This document shows, one piece after another, positions 1-9,924 of a stretch of DNA of 64,000 nucleotides. Origin of the DNA: Planctomycetota bacterium (GTDB taxonomy: Bacteria; Planctomycetota; UBA1135; GCA-002686595); the NCBI GenBank assembly GCA_016872715.1, contig VGZD01000005.1:1-64000 (forward strand). The letters run 5' to 3'. Both the position numbers and the translations under genes were made by a program. The notes under the pieces are model-generated. The model was not told the origin of the DNA and did not search any database. It saw only the letters and a list, made by a program, of their open reading frames with translations. Numbering within the stretch: the first letter of the stretch is position 1; each line of letters starts with the position of its first letter.

Positions 1-15
1 CGCGCTCGCTGGCGC

Positions 16-75
16 GGGCGCGGACTCGGGCGCGGACTCGGGCGCGGACTCGGGCGCGGACTCGGGCGCGGACTC
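16..75. repeat. 12-bp tandem repeat, 5 copies of gggcgcggactc
   Basis: Direct reading of bases 16-75; upstream of glmM at the window edge. Confidence 0.9.
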
Positions 76-154
76 GGGCGCGGGCGAGTCTCCCGCGCCG
101 CGCCGCTTTCCCTCGCGCCTCGGGATCGGCACAATCGCGCGCGAGGAGAGCACC

Positions 155-1495
155 GTGACAGGAACGCGCATCTTTGGAACCGACGGCGTCCGCGGCAGGG
201 CCGGCGAGGGCTGGCTCAGCGCCGCTTGCGTCTCGGCGCTCGGTCGCCACGCCGGGGTCGTGCTCGGCGCCAGCAAGCCGCGTCCCTCGGCGCTCGTCGG
301 CCACGACGGTCGACGCTCGGGTCCGGAACTCGAGGCAGCGCTCGCGCGCGGACTCACCGAGGCCGGCTACTCGGTCACCAGCGCCGGGCTGATCGCCACG
401 CCGGGCCTCGCCCTGCTCACGCGCCTGCGCGAGTTCGACCTCGGCGGCATGATCTCCGCGTCCCACAATCCGGCCGAGGACAACGGCGTCAAGCTGTTCG
501 GGCCGAGCGGTCGCAAGCTGTCCGACGAAGAGGAGCTCTCGATCGAGGCGCGGCTGCACGCCGACACGCGCGCGAGCGCAGCTGGTGCGCCGCCGCCGCT
601 CGATCCGCAGATCGAGCAGAGCTACCTGACCTACCTCGTCGACAAGGCCGGCGCGGGCCTCTCCCTCGCGGGCCTGTCGGTCGTGGTCGACTGCTCCCAC
701 GGCGGCTCGAGCCGCGTCGCCCCGCGCGTCTTCGGCCGCCTCGGCGCGCGCACGATCCCGCTGCACGCGGAGCCCGACGGCGAGAACATCAACCAAGGCT
801 GCGGCTCGACGCATCCCGAGGCCCTGCAAGCCGAGGTGCGGCGTCTGGGTGCTCAAGTGGGCATCGCGCTCGACGGTGACGGCGACCGCTGCCTGCTCGT
901 CGACGAGCGCGGCGCGCTGGTCGATGGCGACGCGATCCTGACCATCTGCGGACGTCACGAGGGCCCGCGCTGGAAGGACAAGCGCGTGGTGGCGACGGTG
1001 ATGAGCAACAAGGGCCTGCAGCGCGCCCTGCGCGACGTCGGCGTGACGGTGCTCTCGGTCGGCGTCGGCGACCGGCACGTGGTCGAGGCCCTCGAGCGCG
1101 AGAAGCTCCCGCTCGGCGGCGAACAGTCGGGCCACATCGTGTTCGGGCGCGACAACTACCTGATCGGCGACGGCATCTACACCGCCCTGCGCGTGCTGCG
1201 CGCCATGGTCGCGACCGGCCAGCCGCTCTCGGAGCTCGCCGGGGCCTATCGGGCCTTCCCGCAGGTGCTCGTCAACGTGCGCGTGGCGCGCAAGCCGTCG
1301 CTGTCGGGGATTCCCTCGATCGTGGCGGCCGTGAGCTCGATCGAGCGCGAGCTCGGCGACGACGGGCGCGTGCTGCTGCGCTACTCGGGCACCGAGCCGC
1401 TCGCGCGCGTGATGGTCGAAGGGCCGGAGCACGCGACCATCCAGTCCCACGCTCAAGGGCTCGCGAAGCTGCTCGCGACCGAGCTCGGCGCGTGA
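155..1495 (+). CDS. glmM: phosphoglucosamine mutase
   Basis: GTG start; N-terminus RIFGTDGVRG, phosphoserine loop ISASHNPAEDNGVKLFG, metal loop DGDGDR, C-terminal RYSGTEPLARVMVEG. Confidence 0.96.
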   Translation: MTGTRIFGTDGVRGRAGEGWLSAACVSALGRHAGVVLGASKPRPSALVGHDGRRSGPELEAALARGLTEAGYSVTSAGLIATPGLALLTRLREFDLGGMISASHNPAEDNGVKLFGPSGRKLSDEEELSIEARLHADTRASAAGAPPPLDPQIEQSYLTYLVDKAGAGLSLAGLSVVVDCSHGGSSRVAPRVFGRLGARTIPLHAEPDGENINQGCGSTHPEALQAEVRRLGAQVGIALDGDGDRCLLVDERGALVDGDAILTICGRHEGPRWKDKRVVATVMSNKGLQRALRDVGVTVLSVGVGDRHVVEALEREKLPLGGEQSGHIVFGRDNYLIGDGIYTALRVLRAMVATGQPLSELAGAYRAFPQVLVNVRVARKPSLSGIPSIVAAVSSIERELGDDGRVLLRYSGTEPLARVMVEGPEHATIQSHAQGLAKLLATELGA

Positions 1496-2172
1496 GCGGC
1501 GCCGCCGCCGACCGCGGTCTGGTCCTCGCGCTCGAGACCTCGACCCGCACTCCTTCGCTGGCCGTCGCACGGGGGCAGCGGACCCTCGTCCAGACCCTCG
1601 CGACCGCGCGAGCCCACGCCGCGGACTTGCTCCCGACGCTCGACCGCATGCTCGGGGAACTCGGCGCGAGCCCGCGAGAACTCGCGCTGATCGTCGTGGG
1701 CACCGGCCCGGGCAGCTACACCGGCCTGCGGGTCGGCGCCGCCACCGCCCTCGGCCTCGCGCGAGCGAGCGGCGCGCGCGTGTGCGGGGTGCCGTCGTTC
1801 GAAGCCGCCGCCTACGAGCAGTTGCGGCCGGGAGAAGCGGGACTGGTGCTGCAAGACGCTCGCGCCGGTGAGCTCTACGTGGCTCGCTACCGGCGCACCG
1901 AGCGCCACGTCGAGGTGCTGCTCGCCCCCGAGGTGACGCTCTCGGGCGAGCTCGCGGCGGCGACGAGCGCAGCGAGCGTGGTGCTCGCCGACGACGCCGC
2001 GCTCGCGGCCGCGGCGCTCGTCGGCCCAGCCCGCCCCCACTGCGTGCGTTCGGCGACCCCGACGGCGGCGGCCTTGCTCGAGCTCGGTCGCGCGCGCGCG
2101 GCGTGCGGAGCGTTCGGCAGCGTCGAGCCGCTGTACCTGCGACCGTTCGCAATGCGCTCGCAGCGGCGTTGA
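1492..2172 (+). CDS. tsaB: tRNA threonylcarbamoyladenosine biosynthesis protein TsaB
   Basis: LALETSTRTPSLAVARG and VVGTGPGSYTGLRVGAATALGLA motifs; overlaps glmM stop. Confidence 0.9.
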   Translation: MSGAAADRGLVLALETSTRTPSLAVARGQRTLVQTLATARAHAADLLPTLDRMLGELGASPRELALIVVGTGPGSYTGLRVGAATALGLARASGARVCGVPSFEAAAYEQLRPGEAGLVLQDARAGELYVARYRRTERHVEVLLAPEVTLSGELAAATSAASVVLADDAALAAAALVGPARPHCVRSATPTAAALLELGRARAACGAFGSVEPLYLRPFAMRSQRR

Positions 2173-2206
2173 AATCCGCTCGAGCGAGTGGGATCTTCGG
2201 GCGCGC

Positions 2207-3427
2207 GTGGACGCCTACCGAGCTTGGGCCGAGATCGACCTCGACGCCCTCACCCACAACCTGTCCGAGATCCGCGCGCGCCTCGAGCCGCGCGTGCGCG
2301 TGATGCTCGTCGTCAAGGCGGACGCCTACGGACACGGCGCCGTCGCGATCGCGCACCATGCGCTGCGCTGCGGCGTGAGCGCCTTCGGCGTCGGCACTTC
2401 GGGCGAGGCGCTCGAGCTGCGCAAGTCGGGCGTGCGCGCGCGCATCCTCGTGCTCGGCACGATCGTCGACGAGGAGGCGAGCGCGGCACTGCGCCACGGC
2501 ATCGAGATCGGTTTGCACTCGAGCGATCGCGCGCGTTCGCTCGACGAGCTCGCCGCTCGCCTCGGCGAGCGCGCGCGCGTGCACCTGAAGATCGACACGG
2601 GCCTCGGCCGACTCGGCGTGCTGCCGAGCAAGGCGCTCGAGTTGCTCGAGCTCGTGCACGCCTCGCCGAACCTCGAGCTCGCGGGCGTGATGACGCACAT
2701 GGCGGCCTCCGACGGCATGAACGACGAGTTCACGCTTGCGCAGTTGCGCGTGTTCGACGAGGTGCTCGCGCTCGCGCGCGCGCGCGGACTCTTGCGCGGC
2801 TGGGTGCACGCGGCGAATTCGTCGTGCGTGTTCAGCGGCGTCCAGCCCCAATACGACTGCGTGCGACCGGGCATCAGCGCCTACGGCGTGCTCCCCGGCT
2901 CGATGCGCAGCGCCGAATCGCTGCGGCCCGTGATGAGCCTGCACAGCCAGGTCATTTTCCTCAAGGACGTGCCCGCCGGCGCCAGAATCGGCTACAGCGG
3001 CACGTGGACCGCGCCGGCGCCGACGCGCATCGCGACCTTGCCGATCGGCTACAACGACGGACTCGCTTGGCGCCTCGGCAACCGCGGCCACGTGCTCGTG
3101 CGCGGTCGACGCGCGCCGATCGTCGGACGAGTCTCGATGGACTACACCTCGATCGACGTCGGGCAGATCCCCGGCGTGTGCGTCGGCGACCGCGTGACGC
3201 TGGTCGGGGAACAGGGCTCGGAGCGCATCACGCTCGAGGACCTCGCCGAGCAGGTCGGCACGATCGCCTACGAGCTCTCGTGCGCCGTCGGCAAGCGCGT
3301 CGAACGCATCTACAAGGGCGGCGAGGAACTCGCGGAGCTGCCGCCGACGTTGCTCGTGCCCCGCGCGAGCGCGCACGTCCCGCCGCGCAACGGCGCGCAC
3401 GAGCTCGTTCCGCAAGAGCGCACGTGA
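2207..3427 (+). CDS. alr: alanine racemase
   Basis: AEIDLDALTHNL..VVKADAYGHGAV PLP-lysine motif; RVSMDYTSIDVG C-terminal motif. Confidence 0.95.
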   Translation: MDAYRAWAEIDLDALTHNLSEIRARLEPRVRVMLVVKADAYGHGAVAIAHHALRCGVSAFGVGTSGEALELRKSGVRARILVLGTIVDEEASAALRHGIEIGLHSSDRARSLDELAARLGERARVHLKIDTGLGRLGVLPSKALELLELVHASPNLELAGVMTHMAASDGMNDEFTLAQLRVFDEVLALARARGLLRGWVHAANSSCVFSGVQPQYDCVRPGISAYGVLPGSMRSAESLRPVMSLHSQVIFLKDVPAGARIGYSGTWTAPAPTRIATLPIGYNDGLAWRLGNRGHVLVRGRRAPIVGRVSMDYTSIDVGQIPGVCVGDRVTLVGEQGSERITLEDLAEQVGTIAYELSCAVGKRVERIYKGGEELAELPPTLLVPRASAHVPPRNGAHELVPQERT

Positions 3428-6400
3428 GCGCGCGAGTCGCCACGGCGCTGCGCTGGACGGGCTTCGCGGCCGCGCTCGCGGCGCTCGCAAGCGCTGCGCT
3501 GCTCGCGCACTTCGAGCGCTCGGGTGGACTGCGCGACGAAGTGCGCCGCGCGCTCGCGCGCGAGCTCGGCCTCGAACTCGACATCGAGCGCGCCGAGCTC
3601 GATTGGTTCGGGCCCGGCTTGACCCTGCACGGCGTGACGCTCTCCGGCGCCGCGCAGGCCTGCTCGCTGCGCCAAGTCGAGCTCGCGCTCGAATTCGCCG
3701 CGGGCGGCCTGCGCCCCGCGCGCATCGACGTGCGCGGCGGTCGGCTCGAGCTCTCGAGCGAGCTGCTCGCGCGCTGGGAAGCCGCGCTCGAGCGGCGCAC
3801 GCGCGCGGACGGGGCCAGCGCGAGCGAGGCTGTGCACGTGCCGGTGCTCGTCGTCGAAGGCGTGCGCTGCGACTGGCTGCACCCCGACTGGGGCCGGCTC
3901 GCGCTGGGCGACGTCGACCTGCTCTTCCGCGCCGCCGCCGATGGCGTGCCGCGCATCGAAGGCCGGATCCAACCCGCCTTCGCCGACGCCCAAGCCGCGC
4001 GCGACGCGCAGGTGTTCCTCTCGGGCGAACGCGACGCGCAGGGCCGCATCCGACTGGCCGCGTCCTGCGAGGCCGTGCCCGTCGACTCCAGCGCGATTCC
4101 CGCCGCTTCCCCGGCCGGGCCCGTGCGCGCGTGGAAGCCGAGCGCGCGACTGTCGATCGAGCTCGAAGCGCGCTTCGCGCTCGAGGAGAGCGCGCCCTCG
4201 TCCGGTCGTCTGCGCCTGCGCGTCGTCGATGGCTCGCTCGCGCTGCCGACCTCGCCGGTGCCCCTCGTCGACGTGCGCGGCGACGTCGAGGCGCTGTGCG
4301 CGTCGCCGAACCTCGCAGGTTTGCTCGAGCCCGCGTCCTGGCGGTCCACCGCGCACGTCGCGGCGCGCTGGGACGGACACGAGGCGAGCTTGTGGGCGCA
4401 GTTCGGGGCCAACGCGGGCGCGCAGCACTCCGCGCGCGCGTGGCTGCACGCACCGAGCGTTCCGCTGACGCGCGAACTCGCGCGAGCGACGGGCCACGGC
4501 GACGAACTCGAGGAGCTGTGGCGCATCACCGATCCGATCGGCACCGTCGACGTGCTCGTCGGCGCGCGCTGGCCGCGGGCGAGCTCGGCCGCACTCACCA
4601 CGGCGGCGCTGCGCCCGGAGCTCGTCGCCGACGTCGACCTCGGCGGCACCGTGAGCCTGTGCTACGCGGGAGTGGCGGACTCCGCGGGCGTGCGCGAGGG
4701 CTTCCCCATGCGGGTCGAGCGCGCGCAAGGCCGCCTGCTCGCCCTGCACGACGCGGCCCTCGCGCGCCCCTCGCGTCTGGGCATCGTCGGAGTGCTCGGT
4801 GCCCACTCCCTCGGCACGCGCGACGATCAGCCAGCCTTCGCCGACGGCCTCGTGCAGTTCGACCTCGCGAGCGACGCTCCCGCGTGGCTCGACCTGCGCG
4901 TGGGCGGTCGGCGCATTCCGGTCGGTCAGGAGTTGGAGCAGGGACTGCGCGGCCTCTCCGGCACCGACTTCATTTTTCCCTCGTTTTCTCCCTCCGGCGG
5001 CCTCGCCTCCGTGGTGACACGCCTGCACATGCAAGGGGCGGCCGCGCCGAGCTGCCAACTGGTGGTCGAAGTCGAGGACGTCAGCGCGCGCTGGGACGGC
5101 CTGCCGCTGCCGCTGGTCGAAGTCAGCGGACGGATCGAATTCGCTTGGGATCCGCGGCGCCTCGCGGCGACGACGCTCGACCTCGCGGCGCGCTCGCTGC
5201 AGGGCGCCGAGGTGCTCGTGCGCGGCCGCCTGCAGGACCTGCCGAGCCCCGCGGACGCGCCGCGCAGCCTCGAAGTGATCGAGGTCGATGCGCGCGGCAT
5301 CGGACTGCGCGGCAGCGATCGCACGGCGCTGGCGCAGGAGCTTCCCGAAGTCGAGTCGGTCTTGGGCTCGCTGCATGCCACGGGCCACGCCGATGCACGT
5401 TTCCGCATGGCGGGGAGCGGCGCCTACGGTGGCCGCAGGACGTGGCGCGCGGAAGTGGAGCCGCGCGCGGACTCCGAAGTGCAGCCCGACGCCTTCCGAG
5501 TGCGCGTCAGCGACCTGCGCGGTCGCGTGCTGCTCGAGGGCGAGCTCGCGCTGGGCGAGACGAGCGGCGCAGCAGCGCGGCAGGGGGCCCACGGACACGT
5601 CGCTCCGCTGGTCGGGCGCTGGGTCGCCGGCGGAACCCTCGCCGCCATGGCGGACATTCCGCCCAGCGGCGACAGCACGATCGCGATCGACGCCGCCGCG
5701 CTCGACCTCTCGCACCCCGCGCTCGGCGGTGCGCTCGCCGAGGCCCGCTCGAGCGGCGTCGGCGGCTTCGCCGGCCCGGGACTGGCGAGCCTGAATGTCA
5801 CCGGACGCGTCGATTTCCACGGCGACTTCGTGCTGCCACAAGCTGCGCCGCGGGCGCTCGAGTCGCTCTACCGGGTGCACCTGCGCGAGAACGACGTGCG
5901 CACGGCCGCGGAGCTCGGGCGCTTGGACTTCACCGCGCTCGTCGGCACGCTGGAACAGTCCGGAGCCGGGGACCTCTACGGAGCCGAGCTGCGCGCGGAA
6001 CTCGCCGGCACGCCGCTGTTGCTGCGCGACACGCGCTTCGGTTCGCGCGCGGACCGCTTCCGCTTCGAGACTTCGCTCGAGGCGCTCGAGCTCCCCATCG
6101 ATCGCGAGCATCTCGCGCCGTTGTTCGACGAGGCGCTGGTCGCGAGCCTGCTCGACGATCTCCACTGGCGCGGCGAGCTCGACATCCGCGGCGCGCGGCT
6201 CGAGCTCGAGACCGGAGCCGACGGGGTCGGCGAGGCCGTGTTGCGCGGCAGCATCGAGCCGCGCGCGATGGCGATCGATCTGGGACTGCCGATCGAGATC
6301 GACACGGCGCTGGTCACCATCGAGGAGTTCCGTTTCGGCCCAGCGGGCGCGCGGCTGCAGGCCAGCGTGTCGAACCTGCACGGCCAAGTCAGCGATCGCG

Positions 6401-7137
6401 AGATCGAGCGCGGGTCGCTGCGCCTCGCCTATGCCGATGGACGCCTCGAGGTGATCGGACTCACGGCGCGGCTCGAGAACGGACGGGTCGACTCGCTCCC
6501 CGCGGCCGCGGGCGAGCGCCCGTTCTTCGCCGTCGAGCTCGCCGAGCCCTATCGCTTCGAGCTCGCCGGGGCGCTCAGCGATGTCGAGCTCGAGGGCCTG
6601 CTGCGCGGCATGTTCGAGTCCGACTTCGCCAGCCGCGGGACGCTCGACGCGCGACTCGAGCTCTCCGGTGACCTCGAGCGCGTCTCGGGCATCCACGGCA
6701 GCGGCAAGCTCGAAATCGACGACTCGGTGCTGTGGTCGATTCCGCTCGTGCGCGACCTGCTCGCCAGCCTCAAGGTCGAAACCGGCTCGGTCTTCGAGCG
6801 CATCGAATCCGACCTCGCGCTGTCCGAGGGCGCCCTGCGCCTGCGCAACCTGCGCATCGAGAGCCCGCTGCTCTCCCTCGACGGCGATGGCACGCTCGAC
6901 CTCGACGGTGGCCTCGATTTCGACCTCGACGTGCAGTACCGCATGCTCGACTGGCTGGGCGTCGTCAATCGCGTGATCTACTGGGTGCAGTCGGGCCTCG
7001 TGCGCGTGGCGATTCGCGGCGACATGGCCCGCCCGCGGGTCGAGGTCGGAGGCGCCCTCGGACGCGCCACCGACAAGCGCCGGGGTCCGCGCGACCTGCC
7101 CTTGCCGCCGCTCGCGCCGCTGCCCGCGCGCTTCTAG
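3424..7137 (+). CDS. large AsmA/YhdP-like membrane-anchored protein
   Basis: GTG start overlapping alr stop (GTGA); N-terminal TM helix, repetitive beta-rich body, AsmA-type C-terminus (GTLDARLELSGDLERVSGIHGSGKLEI..). Confidence 0.7.
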   Translation: MSARVATALRWTGFAAALAALASAALLAHFERSGGLRDEVRRALARELGLELDIERAELDWFGPGLTLHGVTLSGAAQACSLRQVELALEFAAGGLRPARIDVRGGRLELSSELLARWEAALERRTRADGASASEAVHVPVLVVEGVRCDWLHPDWGRLALGDVDLLFRAAADGVPRIEGRIQPAFADAQAARDAQVFLSGERDAQGRIRLAASCEAVPVDSSAIPAASPAGPVRAWKPSARLSIELEARFALEESAPSSGRLRLRVVDGSLALPTSPVPLVDVRGDVEALCASPNLAGLLEPASWRSTAHVAARWDGHEASLWAQFGANAGAQHSARAWLHAPSVPLTRELARATGHGDELEELWRITDPIGTVDVLVGARWPRASSAALTTAALRPELVADVDLGGTVSLCYAGVADSAGVREGFPMRVERAQGRLLALHDAALARPSRLGIVGVLGAHSLGTRDDQPAFADGLVQFDLASDAPAWLDLRVGGRRIPVGQELEQGLRGLSGTDFIFPSFSPSGGLASVVTRLHMQGAAAPSCQLVVEVEDVSARWDGLPLPLVEVSGRIEFAWDPRRLAATTLDLAARSLQGAEVLVRGRLQDLPSPADAPRSLEVIEVDARGIGLRGSDRTALAQELPEVESVLGSLHATGHADARFRMAGSGAYGGRRTWRAEVEPRADSEVQPDAFRVRVSDLRGRVLLEGELALGETSGAAARQGAHGHVAPLVGRWVAGGTLAAMADIPPSGDSTIAIDAAALDLSHPALGGALAEARSSGVGGFAGPGLASLNVTGRVDFHGDFVLPQAAPRALESLYRVHLRENDVRTAAELGRLDFTALVGTLEQSGAGDLYGAELRAELAGTPLLLRDTRFGSRADRFRFETSLEALELPIDREHLAPLFDEALVASLLDDLHWRGELDIRGARLELETGADGVGEAVLRGSIEPRAMAIDLGLPIEIDTALVTIEEFRFGPAGARLQASVSNLHGQVSDREIERGSLRLAYADGRLEVIGLTARLENGRVDSLPAAAGERPFFAVELAEPYRFELAGALSDVELEGLLRGMFESDFASRGTLDARLELSGDLERVSGIHGSGKLEIDDSVLWSIPLVRDLLASLKVETGSVFERIESDLALSEGALRLRNLRIESPLLSLDGDGTLDLDGGLDFDLDVQYRMLDWLGVVNRVIYWVQSGLVRVAIRGDMARPRVEVGGALGRATDKRRGPRDLPLPPLAPLPARF

Positions 7138-7183
7138 CGCCACAGTGCCCTCGGAACCCCGCGAGCGGTACCCTTGGGCGCCC

Positions 7184-8263
7184 ATGGCTCTCCACGACGC
7201 TCCCCCGCTGTTCGCGGTGCTGCTCTCCGGCGGGACCGGCACGCGCTTTTGGCCCGCGAGTCGGCGCCAGCGTCCCAAGCAATACCTGAACATCGTCGGC
7301 GAGAGTTCGATGCTCGCGCAGACGCGCGCGCGCCTGGAGGGCATCGTGCCGACCGAGCGCGTGCTGGTGGTGACCACGCGAGCGCAGGTCGACGAGGTGC
7401 GCGCCGCGCTCCCCGACCTCGGCGAGGCGAACATCCTCGTCGAGCCGGTCGGTCGCAACACGGCCGCATGCATCGCGCTCGCAGCCGCGGAAATCCGGCG
7501 CCGCGCGCCGCACTCGGTGCAGATCGTGCTGCCCGCCGACCACGTGATCCGGCCACGCGAGGCGTTCCAGCGTTCGCTGCGCGCCGCCATCTCCGCCGCG
7601 AGCGCTCCGCAAGCGTTGTACGTCTTCGGCGTGCACCCTTCGTTCGCCGCCACGAGCTATGGCTGGATCAAGGCCGGCCCCGCCTCCGCCATCATCGACG
7701 GCATCGCCGTGCACTCCGTCGAACGCTTCGTCGAGAAGCCCGCTGCCGAGCGCGCGCGCAGTTTTCTGGAGCAGGGCGGCCACTACTGGAACTCCGGCAT
7801 GTTCGTGTGGAACAGCGCCGCGATCGAACACGCCCTCGCGACGCACCTGCCACAGGTGTGGAGCGCGCTCGACCGCCCGCTCGCGCAGTCGGAGCTCGAG
7901 CAGCTCTACCCGAGCCTGCCGGACGTTTCCCTCGACGTCGGCGTGCTCGAGCGCGCTGGCAACGTGCGCATGTTGCCGATCGACTATTTTTGGAGCGACG
8001 TCGGCTCGTGGGACGCGCTCGCGACCGTGCACGCCTGCGACGCGGTCGGCAACGTCTCGACGGGCGGCGTGCGGGTCTTGGCGAGCGATGCGCAGGGCTG
8101 CATCGTCCACGGGGAGCGCGACTCGCTGGTGGCGCTGCTGGGCGTCGACGATCTCGTCGTGGTTCACTCGGGGTCGGTGACGCTCGTGTGTCGCAAGGAA
8201 CGCGCTCAAGACGTGCGCTTGCTCGTCGAGCGCCTCGAGCGCGAGGCGCGGGAATTCCTGTGA
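7184..8263 (+). CDS. manC: mannose-1-phosphate guanylyltransferase
   Basis: VLLSGGTGTRFWPASRRQRPKQYL nucleotidyltransferase signature; FVEKP and YFWSDVGSWDAL motifs. Confidence 0.92.
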   Translation: MALHDAPPLFAVLLSGGTGTRFWPASRRQRPKQYLNIVGESSMLAQTRARLEGIVPTERVLVVTTRAQVDEVRAALPDLGEANILVEPVGRNTAACIALAAAEIRRRAPHSVQIVLPADHVIRPREAFQRSLRAAISAASAPQALYVFGVHPSFAATSYGWIKAGPASAIIDGIAVHSVERFVEKPAAERARSFLEQGGHYWNSGMFVWNSAAIEHALATHLPQVWSALDRPLAQSELEQLYPSLPDVSLDVGVLERAGNVRMLPIDYFWSDVGSWDALATVHACDAVGNVSTGGVRVLASDAQGCIVHGERDSLVALLGVDDLVVVHSGSVTLVCRKERAQDVRLLVERLEREAREFL

Positions 8264-8778
8264 GTCCCGCCGCGCGCCGCGGCGTGCTCGCCCTCGACCA
8301 CGGCACCAAGCGCACCGGCCTCGCCTGCACGGACGCGCTGCGCATCACGCGCACGCCGCTCGATCCCTTCCATGGACCCGGCGACTCTCCCGCCCTGTTC
8401 GCGGCCGTCGAGGCCGTGCTCAGCGAGCGCGACATCGACACGCTGCTCGTGGGCTGGCCCTGCAACATGGACGGCAGCGACGGTCCGCGCGCGGCGGACG
8501 TCGGGGCCTTCGCCGCGCGCCTCGCCGCGCGCTTTCCGCGCCTGCGCGTGCTGTGCCACGACGAGCGACTGACCACCAAGGCCGCCGAGGAGCTGCTGCG
8601 CGAGTCCGGCCACCGCGGTCGCGACGCCCGCGCCCGCCGCGACTCGTGGAGCGCGCTGGTGCTGCTCGACGACTGGCTGCGCTCCGGCGAGCCCGCCACG
8701 CGCCCCATCGTCGAGCGCCCCAACTCCAACCTGGGCTCGCCGCGACCGAAACCCGACGCCGAGCGCGGGGTTCCCTAG
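8260..8778 (+). CDS. ruvX: putative pre-16S rRNA nuclease / Holliday junction resolvase RuvX (YqgF family)
   Basis: RRGVLALDHGTKRTGLACTD, LLVGWPCNMDGSDGPRA, CHDERLTTKAAEELL; GTG start overlapping manC stop. Confidence 0.88.
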   Translation: MSPAARRGVLALDHGTKRTGLACTDALRITRTPLDPFHGPGDSPALFAAVEAVLSERDIDTLLVGWPCNMDGSDGPRAADVGAFAARLAARFPRLRVLCHDERLTTKAAEELLRESGHRGRDARARRDSWSALVLLDDWLRSGEPATRPIVERPNSNLGSPRPKPDAERGVP

Positions 8779-8791
8779 CCCGGAGGACGCC

Positions 8792-9823
8792 ATGCCCAGC
8801 CCCATCCAACGGACCCTTGCGCTGCTGTGCGCGCTGTGCATCGCCAGCGCGCGGATCGAAAGCGCGCCGCTCGCGACCGTTCAGGGCGCACCCCCGCCGC
8901 CCGACACCGAACGCCCGCAGGGACCGCTCCCCGTCCACGAGCCGCCGACCGAACCCGGCATCGCTTGGTTCGGCACGTGGTCCGAGGCACTCGCGGAAGC
9001 CGAGCGCACCGGACGTCCGATGCTGTTCATGTCGGCCGCGCCGCAGTGCCAGCGCGTGCCCGGCGTGTGGTGACCGGGCTACCAACAGACCGACAGGCGT
9101 GTCCTGTCGCAGCCGCCAGTCGTGGCCGCCTCGCGGGCCTTCGTGTGCGTGCGCCCGCAGACCTACGAGGACGCCGAGGAAGCCAAGATCTTGAGCTACG
9201 TGTTCGCGGGCCGCGGCGGGCTCGAAAACACCTCGTTCGCGCTGCTCGACCCCGCGGGCAAGAAGCTCACCGCGGGCTCGCGCTCGCCAAGCATGAGCTA
9301 CGGCGAAGTCGAGCGCTTCGTCGCGGCGCTCGACGCCACGGCGGCCAAGTACGCCGAGCAGGCCAAGCCGATCGAAGCCCTGCCGACGCTGCGCAACCTG
9401 CGGCTGGCGCTGAACGTGGCGGCGGCGGACATGCGGCCGCTGGTCGTCCTGCGCGGCCGGGACGAGGCCGCCGCGCAAGCGCTCGCGCGCAAGGTCGCCA
9501 AGCTCGCGTGGAGCAAGGAACTCGTCGGCGACGCGCACTATGTCGTGCTCCACGAAGCGGTCGACTTCGAAGCGCTCGCCCCGGAACTCGGCATGAGCGT
9601 CGTGCAGCCCGATCCCTACGGGCTAGGCGGCAAGGTGCTCGTCCATGTGAAGCCGGACGCCGACGCGAAGGCGCTCGCCAAGGCGCTTGCGACGGGCTTC
9701 GAGCAACACAAGGTAGAGGCCCGCGAGCACGATGCGCACGTGCGCGAGGCGCGCCGCCGCGGCATCGAGTGGGAAAGTCCGATTCAGGTGTCCGATCCGC
9801 ATGTGCCGGAGCGCCGCCGCTGA
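8792..9823 (+). CDS. candidate selenoprotein: secreted thioredoxin-like protein with in-frame UGA (Sec94)
   Basis: ORFs 8792-9073 and 9122-9823 share one frame and are separated only by TGA at 9071-9073 (..APQCQRVPGVW-U-PGYQQTDRRVLSQPPVVAASRAFVCV..); SD GGAGG before ATG; hairpin downstream of the UGA. Confidence 0.8.
9091..9109 (+). promoter_or_regulatory. putative bacterial SECIS hairpin for the 8792-9823 CDS
   Basis: CGACAGG-CGTGT-CCTGTCG, perfect 7-bp stem, 5-nt loop with GU at loop positions 2-3, loop starts 24 nt after the UGA. Confidence 0.65.
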
Positions 9824-9851
9824 GGCGCGCGAGAGACACTCGTCCCAACTG

Positions 9852-9911
9852 CCAACCCCGCGGCCAACCCCGCGGCCTATTCCGCGGCCCATTCCGCGGC
9901 CCATTTTCTGG
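9852..9911. repeat. 12-bp degenerate tandem repeat (5 units, consensus ccnattccgcgg) between convergent genes
   Basis: Direct reading: ccaaccccgcgg x2, cctattccgcgg, cccattccgcgg, cccattttctgg; followed by palindrome GGCCGGATCCGGCC at 9910-9923. Confidence 0.8.
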
Positions 9912-9924
9912 CCGGATCCGGCCC

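Noticed and set aside
2188-3423. N-terminal 412 codons of the 1649-aa ORF track entry
   Set aside because: Shifted frame over alr; the real AsmA-like gene starts at the GTG at 3424.
3310-7653. 1447-aa minus-strand ORF and similar long antisense ORFs
   Set aside because: Opposite a convincing plus-strand coding series; the Arg/Ala/Glu-rich low-complexity translation is typical of antisense frames in high-GC DNA.
9071-9073. UGA as a pseudogene stop or as a reassigned Trp codon
   Set aside because: TGA terminates many normal genes here (for example glmM and alr), so global reassignment is unlikely. Sequence on both sides stays coding with no further stops, and two other genes show the same pattern at redox motifs.
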